From assembly GCA_036874045.1 (NCBI GenBank), contig CM072345.1, positions 9,596,501 to 9,660,500 of the forward strand: 64,000 nt of DNA, in the 5' to 3' direction. Both the position numbers and the translations under genes were made by a program. Positions 23,183 to 35,200 of this stretch are shown piece after piece. The DNA comes from Cymodocea nodosa. Lineage: Eukaryota; Streptophyta; Magnoliopsida; Alismatales; Cymodoceaceae. The notes under the pieces were generated by a model. It searched no databases and was not told where the DNA came from. It worked only from the letters and a program-made list of their open reading frames with translations. The first letter of the stretch is position 1. Each line of letters begins with the position of its first letter.

Positions 23183-24825
23183 ATTAACAGTAGTATGTAT
23201 CAATAATGTATAACCATTTGAACTAGTGATATTAATAATGTATAAGTTCTTAAGTAGATTATAGGAAGGAACGATGGCCTTTGTATTCACTTTCTACCTT
23301 CTTTAATACAGTTGTCGACTCCTCTAAGAAAAACAAAAGGCAGACCAATAATCATTTTAATGTAATATAGAAAGAAGTAAGAAAACTTGGTGGCATGATA
23401 CAACACAACAGTAGATATAACCAGCAATGTATCAACAAATGTAAACAGACGTAAACAGGTGAATCTCAATCATGCTTCAACAATTTGTTACTAAAATCAC
23501 AATCATGTCTTTTACATCTGTTACTCGGAACAAACCCCTTTCATATATGAATCAAATAATGAAACAAACCCTTAAAATGACGAGGTCTTACAGGATGGGA
23601 GCGATGGAAAGGACGGACGAATGCACTAACGGGGGAAGTTCCTAATGATCCGTTAAATACATCTTCGGACAGAACAGTAATGGCTACCTATGCAAAATGT
23701 TCTCGATTTTGGAGAGGACGCTTGCAACGAGGAGGACGATGGCCAAACAAACGGACGCAGCAGAGGACGAATGCAGGGGTGACGGCGAATAGGCGAGACA
23801 GATGCGAGGTTGAATCGATGGTGGAGGCTTGCGTCGACCAATCGAAACGAAAAATTTGAGGCTAATTTATATGAAAAAAGTGAAGGAAAATGTTTTCCTC
23901 TTACTTCTTTTTCCCTCATTTTCTATCTTTACCAATGTGCGCAAACCTTTCCCTACGAGAGAAAGAAATAGCTTCCAAAAGAGTGACCACTTCTCTCATT
24001 TCTATGAAAAGGTTAACATCAATTCCAGTTTAGTTCCGACGTAAAAAATAAAAAAAAAAGGTAAGGACTCAGAAAATGGGTACCTCCTAGTGGTTAACCT
24101 AACGAGTAATGACTAGGACAAGACCCAACAAGGCTTAAGCGGGAAACAACCGTATCTTCCACGACGGAGACATTCTACTAAAACCACTGACGTTCGTCTT
24201 TATCACCGATCACTGTCTTTCAATCACTCGATGACTTCTTTTCTTTAGCGATGAACGAAATCTACCGGGAAAACCGTGGGTAGCAGCAACCGGTTTTTTT
24301 TTTTTTTTTTTTAAATTCCGGCGATAAAATAATCGTTTTTTAAAAGGCTATATTTCCAGCAGATCTGCACCAACCACTACACGTCCGATGGCCCAGATCA
24401 AAAGGAGATATGAAAAAGCGTGCGAAGTACAACCCAACCTTTTCCATGTTATGTTTGCGACGAGCATGGCGAAGCAGGAACGATTCTCCTCCTCTGTCCA
24501 TGAATCGCAAGTACGATGTAGTGATAAGAAATCCTAAGACTGCGGGGGGTTCTTTTCATCAGAGCTGGAGTCGTCGCTTTTCTGAGCTCATTCGATGAAG
24601 TGAAGACTTTTTTTTAGAAGAGAAGAACTACACTTTCTTCTACAACCCCGAATGGTGCAGCGTAGGACTACTTTTCGTGCTTTCCTTCCTACGCAAACCC
24701 TGTCCGAGCACCTCCGCCTCAAGACCTCCAAACCCTGCTGCAGGCCTCTCCACCTTCTGGTTTCCCTCAAAACATGGCCACCCTCGCACATGATGACGCT
24801 TCTTTATTTGGGTTTTAAACTTTAC

Positions 24826-25040
24826 TTTTATTCACCTTTATCTTCAACCTTGGCAGCAATTCTTGGACGACCATTGACCGCGTTGGCAAGGGGAGCGTGT
24901 GGGTTGCCGGCATTGACATCTCCTTCACCCTATCCTTCAGGTCAACAAGGGACGAGGTGGACGACAAGTACGCGGAGCTATACACAACAGCGGTGGACGA
25001 TCGACGAAGATGGTGGAGGAGAAAGAAAAGAAATAAATAA
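24826..25040 (+). other. Unrecognised coding-like island
   Basis: A GC-richer patch in AT-rich DNA. One plus-strand frame reads NSWTTIDRVGKG, then SVWVAGIDISFTLSF, then RDEVDDKYAELYTTAVDD and a basic tail before a TAA near 25038. I do not recognise it. It has no ATG-led start of its own and could be a host gene fragment captured inside the candidate transposon, or chance. Confidence 0.2.
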
Positions 25041-25415
25041 ATAAAAAGAAAAAGAATATATATATAAAAAAAGAAAGAGGGAAGTGGACGGAGTCCCGGA
25101 GGAGATGAAACAAAATAAATAAATAAATAAGAGAAAATAAAAAAAATGAAAGATGAAATGAATGAGATAAATAAATAAGTGAAATGAATGAAAGAAAATA
25201 AATAGAATAAATAAAAAATGAAAATAAAAATATTATAAAGAAAAAATTGAAAGTAAATAATAATCATTGAAATTCTTTGATTTATTATAATACCTAAAAT
25301 ATTTCAGTTTTTAACATTCCATCCAAACACAAACACATCTTTTCTTTCTTTTTTTTACCTTTTAAAAATTTCAATTCCAACCATTTCAAACTTTCCCTCG
25401 CCTACAAACAAATCC

Positions 25416-26276
25416 TAAATAAGATTTGCCTGCATAAAGAAACTCTCTCTCCCAATACATGATGCAGCGTGGAGCACTCCAATCTTCCAAACAAACACGG
25501 TCTTGGATTTCTTTGGAAGTTATGCGTTCCGAAAAGTTGTATGCATTGGTAAACGACCCAAGTAAACCAGCTTCGGAGAAAATCGTATGCATTCGTAAAG
25601 AAGAGGCTACGAAATTTTTCTAATAAGATGATGCCAAGTAGCAATCAGCAAAGATCCTTGTACCATTGAGCCAAAACTTTTGCATTCTGAGAGATTAATG
25701 AAATTTTGAGCATATAAAAACCATATTATCATAAACAAATTATTTAAAATTAAAAAATGCTAAACAATCATGAAATTTAATAGGCAGCAACAAATGTTAG
25801 AAAATGATCGAATGCCAATGTGCCATCAAGATGCACATCGAGATCCAATTTACATGCACCAATTTTAGAAAAAGAAAAAGGTTTCATCTATCATCCAATC
25901 TGCTCCGATCATTATAAAAATGGGTTTCTAAACATTTGTTGTCTACCACTCCATGTCCACGTCCAGGTCCATGCTTTTTCCTAAATTCGTCAAAATTTAC
26001 ACAGCACATAGTAGTCACCTTGCACGATTTCTGTAGATTCAAGGGTCAAAGAGAACGAAAACAAAAATACCTTTCTCCTCCAAAATTTATAAGGCCCTGC
26101 GTGAGAATAAGCATGATTTTTTTTGTTTTGCATATTTTACAAGAAAATATGGGAGAACTTGAGAAGGCCACTTCTAGTATTATGCACATCGCCGGAGATT
26201 GCAACCCCACCCAAACCCACTGACAAGAGTGTAGCGCCGCCATGCCAACCAATAAAAGAGCAAATCCATGAACCAT
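25416..26276. other. Intergenic region, 3' side of WDR48 gene
   Basis: No gene seen. It contains the probable 3' UTR and flank of the WDR48-type gene, which ends at 26277 on the minus strand. Confidence 0.5.
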
Positions 26277-29200
26277 TTAAGCCTGTACTAATCTGTAGTT
26301 CAGAATTAGGTCCTCATGCTTCTTCCATATGTAATGCTTAACAGTCGCTAGGCTCATATCAGACGGTAGGACCTGCAAAAAGTAGTATAATAATCATAGC
26401 TGGGTAAGGTAATATGGTAATAATCATCAGTAAAAGTACAGAAATCATTCGAACAGTAAAAGAAATATCAAGAATGGTAAGTAACAAAGCCAGGGAGTGG
26501 ATTTAAAAGGGGAAGCAATACTTTAGAAGAACATTCTTAAAAAGAATCTTCAAGCAATACTTTAGAAAGGGGAAAAACTCAATGCAGGTTCCCTCCAAGT
26601 AAACTGTTTGTCAACCAAAGAAGCAATGGTCTAGGATCGCTTCTAATTTTTGGCAATAATAATCCCACCCTAGCAATTTTATCAAGCCTAAGCTTGACAT
26701 TTTTAATTTAAAGGGCTAGTGCATAAATCACATAAAGAACAGAATTCGTTCCACTCCTTCATTGGCTGACATGCTACAAACTGCTGTATAATAAGCAAAA
26801 AAAAGAACAAGAAAAAATAAATAAGATCTATTTTGATGTGTTTAAGGATATTTGAGATATAGTAATGTACAAATTACAAGCCCATACATACAGATGATAT
26901 TTTTCTTGAACCATAGTAATGGAAAAGAAAATTCCGTTGTGCAAATAAATTAACAGAAACAAATGATAGATTTTTGGCAGGACTAATATTAAGTCAAGAA
27001 AATAATTATCGGTAAAACTTGTAATTTTATTTATTGAGCAAATTATACGGAGGATCTTAGGTTCAAAGTTTCAAAAACAAGGAAATGCCTTGGCAATATG
27101 GGAATAATCAGAGACATAATCTCACTACATGGGAATGGCAATCTGAATCCTTTACCTCCATCTAATGTTACCAATCACTAAATTTTTCATCAGTTTATGA
27201 AAATACAAATCGTTTTCCATTATTTCCCAAGATCAAATGAACAAAATAGAGAAAATAAAGAAAAAATGATCCCAGAAAGAAAATGAGGCAGAAAAACAAC
27301 AAATCACAAGATGCATTCCACCCAAGCCACATTATTGAAATCAAGGTCAGCATTATCCATCCTTGAAGGAAACTACTACTCCAATATCAACATTATTCTT
27401 TTCATCAGTGCCAGAAATTTCGGAAAATTGATCCCAAATATGTTTACATTACTTTCCAACCACCATACATCCAGACCCACCACATGGCAAATGGAACGGT
27501 GTAATAGAAATCATAAGTTCGTTTCCACTTCCAAGGGATCTCATTTTCCGATGATCCCAAAGGTTAGTTTCAAAAAATGGATACTAAAAGTCAAACATTG
27601 ATTGTAAATACTTTCCACCTGGTGCACAAGGTTCCACCAATGTGAGGACCTAATTATATGTGATCTTACCTTTATAAATGAAGAGATTATTTCCTAGGGC
27701 TCAAACCCACAGCACTCATACATAAGATTAACAACAAATCCTCAACAAATCCTCATCCACCAACCGTGAGAAGGAACATTTACTCGCCACATTTAAATGA
27801 CCTTGACTCAAAGCCACCTAGGTGCATAGACTCAACACCCAATATTGATCACAGAGATTCTTCAGATCAAACAACTTGGATGTAACATGCTAAAACAGTG
27901 CTTCCATTGAAAATCACTTCATGGAAAACCCCATGACAACTTAAACCAAGTGAATTTAAAAGTGACGAGCATAGAGCTCAGTGAGTTTGCAACCCAAAGA
28001 TCCCATCAGAATTAAATATCCAAAAAGCTTGGAAGGAAAATGTTTGTGCCACAAAAAATTCTCACAGGGCAGACAAGAAGAAGACAGCAAAAGTTAGTAA
28101 AACACATCCACAAAAACCAATAAGAGATAGCAAAGGAATACGATGGGAATGAACGTCCATCATAGTTGTACTTATGATGTCAAGTGGTGAACCTGCACCA
28201 CTAAAAAAAGAAACAAGTGTCGAACTCATATAGCATGAGTAAATATCAGTGCCTTGGAAGAAGAAATAAAAATATATTATTACCCATCAATGTATGCAAA
28301 ACTATCTGTTTTCATTGATTTTCTTATCAAAACATGCAAACATAAAGATGGGAAATTTAAGAAAGTGAAAGGCATCTTTTTGTAGTCAGGATTTAAGACA
28401 TTTAAAAATTGTTGAGAAATATCTACATTTCCCCCAAAAACCAAATATACATAATTACAAAAAAAGTAATAATAACTTGCCTGATTGTTGCACAAGATTT
28501 CAATAACAGGCTTTTTTTGCCATGGTTTCACCCCAGGTAAAAAAGAGACATCACCCATCAATGGAGGCTGTGGATGTCCCCCATTTGGACCTGGCTCTGA
28601 ATCTAGAGACTTGTCAATAACCATTTTCTCGAGTACATATGTGACAACCTGAAAAACAAGAGAGGGAAGCACAAGCTTATCATTAAGAGAGCATGATGCA
28701 AATTATTTCAGAAGGTCCTCCACATTTTACAGCTTTATGTAAACAAAAATTCTACCACCTCATTCAAATAAGCACACCAATGATCCATGTGCTAACAATT
28801 ATCTACAGCCTTTTTCTGCTCAAAATTATTAATAGGCTTGAACAATACAGTACAAGTTCAGCCTAATTTACACCATGTCCATGCAATTACATCAAAGAAA
28901 AAATTTACAAAGGACATCAATTCATGTTGCTATAACATCATTTTTTGTGAGAAAGATCAAAATTGATGCGGTGTGTTAAGAAACTAATTTTTCAGACAAA
29001 AGCAAGAATACTACATGCCATTAAAAGACAAAATAATAATAAAGATGATAATACACAAACTTACTTTATGAATGCGCAATATACGAGGAGCACTTAGTTT
29101 GCCTTGGGTAAGAATTTGAATATTTGAGCCTTCACACGGATGCAAGTAAAAGCTACATCTGCAACGAAAATAAAAATTGAATCACTATTTCGGATATAGA

Positions 29201-32200
29201 CATGCAAAGCAATAATATGCCTAAAAGCTGCTGATAACAATGAATTTAAGGGTCAGGAGCATGAATTCATTAACACGTTTATTAACCCAAATGTCAAAAG
29301 ATGTCTTATATAATATGGCACAAGCAATCCATATTAGAATATGAGATGCAAAAAAATATTAAGGATCACTAGTAGGTGTTTACAAATTTCTTATGATTCG
29401 TTACTTTGTATGCATTAAATGCAGGGAAATGGAAGAACATGGTGGCACAATCATGATATTTTAGACACGTGTAGGCAACCAGAAATTACTTTGTATTTTC
29501 TTTTGCAGGCATCCGTCCATTGATTATACAATCCAAACACCAAAAAGGGAAATCTTTCTCGTCTTCAGTTCCTTCTAGTTCAATAACTCTCTTTCTCCAA
29601 GGAACCCCTTGAGAGCCCTCTGTAATAATGGAAGGAGATGAAGTCGGTGAGAATTCAAACACAATTGCATTGTGGTTTTCAGATGCATCATCAACATCCA
29701 TTCTTGTATGGGAGTGGCTTCTGATGGATGGATCCTTCCCCATCAGCACATTAGCGTTAGTATGAATGCTCGTTTTCTGCCTTTTTTTAGACAACCAACT
29801 AGCCAGTAGACCACGAAGAGTCTCCTGGGCAAGATTTACCTGCTCACAGCAAAATGAAAGTGATCATTCATATTTTAACTTTAAGCACCATTGAAAAATC
29901 AATCATTTCCAAGGGTTGTCATAATTTAACTTGTAAAAAAAACAATTATTTCTCCACAAGGAAATTAATTTTCCACAACAAACAAACAAGTGCTAAAAAG
30001 AGAACTTCAAGCAAATGGACAAAAAATATGTGCCACGCGAACATAACATGTTACCCATGAGAATGACAAATTAATGGTGATACAGATAACAAAATTTGCT
30101 GGGAACTTGGGACTTGGGAGTTGGGACTTGAGATTTAGGACAATACATGAAGATCAATGTAGTTTCATTAATTTCATTAGATTCCAGCAAAAGTCTTAGA
30201 TTGTAGACGAATACAGTGATGCAAGTTATGACTCATATGGAACCATATTCTTCCATTTATGAGCTTGAGGGATCATGGAATATGCAATGAGTTTCTTCAA
30301 AGGTCCTCTGAATGGTAAGCAAAAATGTTTCCACTAGATGATTTGAGATTTTCGTAAGCCCCTTTAGTGGTTTTTACAAGTTTCTCTCAAACTACTTAGA
30401 GTCTTACAAGTTTCTTCATGAGTGAGGAGGGGTCCTTAGAGTCTGATACTAAGTTAAACCAATAATTTTCCTTTTTGTTAAGTCTTCCTCTATGGAAACC
30501 CATAGCTTGAATAAGAACAAAAATTGATCAATATAAGAGTAGATCCATAGACTACTTTTTTGGGTTATTGTAATTGTCCCTTTTCCTCTCATCAGGATTG
30601 GCCATCCTAGTTAGTCTCTATTTACATTTTCTTCTTCCTGGATGTATCTTATTATACTTAATGAGATTAACCCTATTCCTCTTGAAAATAGGGATCTATA
30701 GACTACTTAGCCACAGTTCAATCAAATTGAATATTGAGTAAAAAATAAACAAATATAATAAAGGAAACTTTTCATGGCATAATTTAAAGTAAGTAAGGAA
30801 AAAATGGAGGTAAATAATAAGGAATAACTATAAAATATAGAATCCATTCAATTCAATTGAAGAGAAGACAATAACTAAGGAGAAACCTAACCCATTACTT
30901 CGATAAATCTAAAGCCAAAACGAACCCAAAGAAAAATGTGCACAAACACCCAGGACCTAACATATGATCAAAGGGTAATTTGTTCCTTCCATCATGTTTC
31001 AGTAGTTTTGATGTTCAATTATTTACCTTGTGAACAAACCCAAACCCAAAAACTATAGGAGAAACCAAGGTTATTGAGGTGCCAACAAGACAGCACTGCA
31101 ACAAGGTGCCTTCAACTGGCTGGGCAGTTGAACGCCCAACTTTTTATTGATTTAGGACCTCTTTGGTTGCAGTTTTTCCCAAAAAAAAAATGCAAACAGA
31201 CCCTTAGCTAATGTCAGAAGACTACATCTTGCAATCTAGGTTTAATAAGAAAACAGTGGTACATATCAACATTTTAAATTTTAATCTTTGTGATTTTTAC
31301 ATTTTATTAATTTTGACTACTTGTGCATACATGTTTGATGCTAAATACCTAAGGCATATAAAAACTTGTAATGCAATATGACAAAAAATATATATAGCAC
31401 TCAAAAATATTTAAAAATTTATGATACAGGCTCTAGGCAAAACACCTTAATAAACATTTATGACAATATAAACTCTTCGCACTCACTTTGGCCTCTTCGG
31501 AGGCACCAGGAACATTCAAGTCAACTGCGTACATCTCTGCTTGAAAGCAATTTGGAGTGTCCAAGTGAATTGACAAACAGCCCAATCGAGTATCAGATGT
31601 AAACCAAACAGGGATGTTTATCTGGAATAGGAAAGGCACTTTATAGCAGTAATCAATCAAAACATGAAAACAAAATGAAGCCTGGTGCACTTTTTCCAGC
31701 AATTCCATTCAAAAGAAAAATGCAAAAACAAATTAGTGTTACCATCTCAAAAAGTTCTTCCTTTTTCTGCTCAAAGGATACCTACAAACATAGGCATGGA
31801 AAGAAAATTCAAAACTATGTGGAAATGGAATAAGCAATTTCATGATAATAAGTGAAAGCGACAAGAAGTCAAATAAAATGATGAAAACAAATCCTGAAAA
31901 CCTTCCCAAAGTCTTCAATGGCAACCCCTTTAGTGATATCCCATAGCTTGACTGAACCAACAGAATCCTATCAAAATATTTCAAGATCTTATAGTGCTAG
32001 TTGAATGCATGGAGATAAGGAAGAAAAATGTAGTTGGTACCAATAGTAGTCCAAACCTTAGTCAAGATGTGTCTTCTATTGTTTAAAATCTCATGTTGCA
32101 CAATTCCTGGAATTCCAGAGATAGTGAATAATGGTTCATTGTAGACAGAGACCTAAAAAGTATTAAGAAAGAAGCACGAGTCAAGAAAAAAATCAAAATT

Positions 32201-35200
32201 TCAGTAATTAACAGCAAGGATAGCAAAAATCCTGAAAAGAATACAAACATACAAAGAGCATATACAACTCAAATGTTTGTCACATCTAATTGACCAATGC
32301 AAATTAAATCAACTTATTTGATTGACACTGAACAAATCATCAAACAAAGTTTATTCAATACAAGACTATTAATCTCATTGGAGTTCAAGTTTAAATCTAG
32401 ATTGCTGCTAAAGTTTGTGAAGATGATTTTCTTTAAGGAATCTATTTATTTCATCCTCACATGGTTTAAATCATGATGTGTATAAGGTTGTTAGCTTGAT
32501 GAATTCAAAAAATATATGTATACCAAAAAATAGGATTTTGGTGATGATTCTATAGAAGCCTTAATTATAGATTATTCTGTGATAAATATGTCCAGAAAAA
32601 AGGTCAAAGAAAATATTTATTAGGTATAAAAACAAGTCATGAATGTAGCCTGCTGCAGTTCCATGAACGTCATTAATACCACATATGCTATCAAAATTTT
32701 CATAGGTGTACAAGAAACAATGATGTTCATGAAAGTATAAATATATAAGAGGTTATATAAGTGTATATAAAATAATCCCAACGACAAGCTGTGCATGATT
32801 TGGAAAGGAAAATTCTTGAAAGAAGATTAACATGTGACTCACAGGAGCAGATCCACCTTCCAAGAAAGACCTTGCTCTTGTAAAAGATAAGTTGCCTGCC
32901 AAAAATGAATCACCACTTTCAAAAATTTTCTGGGGATTGTTCCCATTGGCAGGCCACCTATTTACAGAAGAATCAGTGGTTGCTACCCATATACTATCAT
33001 CCTGCAAGGCCAATCGCAAAATGGGGTTCTCCTCTGTGCAAAGCAAGAGTGCTTCTCTTGTTGACAAGTCTGTCAAGTACAACTAATAAAAATATCCAAA
33101 ATTCACAAAATAAATAAAATGGGATGACAAGAGTGCCATTTATGTATACTATGTAAAACAAAAAAAGACACTCACAGACTTGTCCCTCCCACCACTATAA
33201 ACATGGGTGAAAGTTGGAGTGCTTGCAAGTGCCCAAACTGAATCAGTGTGCACAGCATAAGAATGCACACATCGCTGCTGACCAAGGTCCCAAAGGCTAC
33301 ATTACACATCATATATTCACCATTAGTAGAGCCTATGATAGATCAGCTTAAGAGAAAAAACATTTCACACAATCACAAGTCATAAAAGCATCAATTAAAA
33401 AAATTACTAGGTTAATATCATGAAAACAAAGGCATAAAACCAGTGATTTTAAACCTCTCTCAAAGTAATTGCACTCTAAATGATAATTTTGAGATGCAAA
33501 CACAACTGCAATAGAATTCAAGAAAGTAAACATCAAGAAGAAAGTTCAAGCATCTTTGGTCCAAAACTCCAAAGTGAGTTTATTAACTAGCAAGAGTAAA
33601 AGTTTTGATTTTTAAGTTACAAAGATGACGAAGAAAGCTCTCACCGAATCATGGAATCTGATGAACCAGATAAGCAAAACCTGCAAAACAGGATTAAAAT
33701 CATGTAAGTAAACTTGAAGCAAACTATTCCTACATCTTTTCTTTCCATGATCACTAACAAAAGAAATAAAACAATTGGATCTTGGAAACTATACTGGAGT
33801 TTTCAACTTTGATGAGAAAATGTTTGGAGAACTCTGTAAAGGAGGAAAGATAAAAGAAAACTAGCTTTTATATGTGAGGTAGAATCCATTGATCATTTCA
33901 AGAAAATAGATTTACATCATTGATCATTGTTAGAGTCTATGAATAAATGGATCTTTATATGGATTTAAGTAGTAGTAAGCAAGTTTAGTCCGACATTGAT
34001 TATCATGCATGTATCCACTCCTTCTAGCCTCTAATATATGGAGGTCATATGTTATCATTAGTGAAATCAATCAACTTTTACCTATTTCTCATATTCCAAT
34101 ATGATAGTAAAGCTTATGTTTTGAGAGTCCATTAAGCATGTAAAAGCTATATAAAGACAAGGAAAACTCTAGTCACCTCCTCCCAACTACCACCACTAAC
34201 AGCCATCTAGGCCTCCACCATTAGTTAGAGCCACCCCACCATGCTAACTGCCCCTCTTCCTCTAGCATCCAGACCCATCTCCCTTTTCTTTTCTTTTTGA
34301 GCTTCTCTCCTTCATCTACCTTCACTACTCATCAATTACCACTAAAACATTCACCAACACCTAGCTAACCCTTCACCAAGGTTGCTAGTAGTCATCACTC
34401 ATCACTAAATCTTTGATTAGCGTCTAATCCACTTTTTGCCAAGCCTGCAACCTGGCCTAACCATTTCCAAGCTTGTAACCAAGTTGTAAGTCCTGTTTTA
34501 CAAGGCTCCCTACCTCTTGTTGCCATCAATAGGGTTTCACAACCCTCTCTCCTCTCTTCAACAAGAGGGTATCCAAACCCTCTTCTATCCATTAGGGTTG
34601 TAAAAGGTTGCAACCAAAGAGAAAGAAAAGGAGGAATAGACATATAAATGGGTCAAGCCTAGCCCAAAAATCGTAAACCCATATACCCACGGGTTCGCCC
34701 ACCAGCCAACCCATGGAGCAAGCCTATGGGATATCCAAACGATTTCTAGTGTTCAATCGAACATTTAATGTTTAAATTTTTTTTTTTTTTACCAATCAGA
34801 AATAATAAATATAATAATGGTTAATTTAATATTAATAATAATTTAATGTAATAATAATATAATATAATAAATGTTTGACCTATGTTAATACACTAATGTA
34901 ATAATAATAAATATAATATATTAATGTATAATATAATATTATAAACTTTTATAAACATTCAATACTTCAATAGGTCTGCAAGCCTGTGGACCAACCTGCA
35001 AGCCAACCTATAGTGGCCCGCAAGTCAGCCCATGGCAGCCCACATGTTGAAATTTACAAATTTGTTGGACTAGCCCAACCTAATTTTTTGAAACGAACTA
35101 GGCTGAGCCGATACATTATGGGCTGGGTCAGGTTGGCTCATGCCGATCTAGCCCATTTGAGATGTTTAGGGAGGAAGCGTAGCATACCAACAAAAAAGAG

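Larger units (their letters stand above)
20768..25415. mobile_element. Candidate decayed PIF/Harbinger-like DNA transposon
   Basis: Possible ends are GGAGTCGTTTATG at 20768 and, reversed, GGATTTGTTTGTAG ending at 25415, with about 10 of 16 terminal bases shared. Each end is flanked by TAA (20765-20767 and 25416-25418), the TWA target type of PIF/Harbinger. Inside, on the minus strand, is a relic of a MYB/SANT-like gene of the kind that accompanies these transposons. I could not find the DDE transposase. The AT-rich terminal zones resemble the short repeat at 5.93-6.42 kb. The borders are weak because such AT-rich ends match easily; a right end near 24.0 kb is an alternative. Confidence 0.35.

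Noticed and set aside
34640-35160. A nested MITE inside the TRIM-like element (GGGTC/GGGCT-type ends)
   Set aside because: The two ends share only short AGCCCA/TGGGTC-like words and no target duplication could be found, so it is not listed as a separate element.
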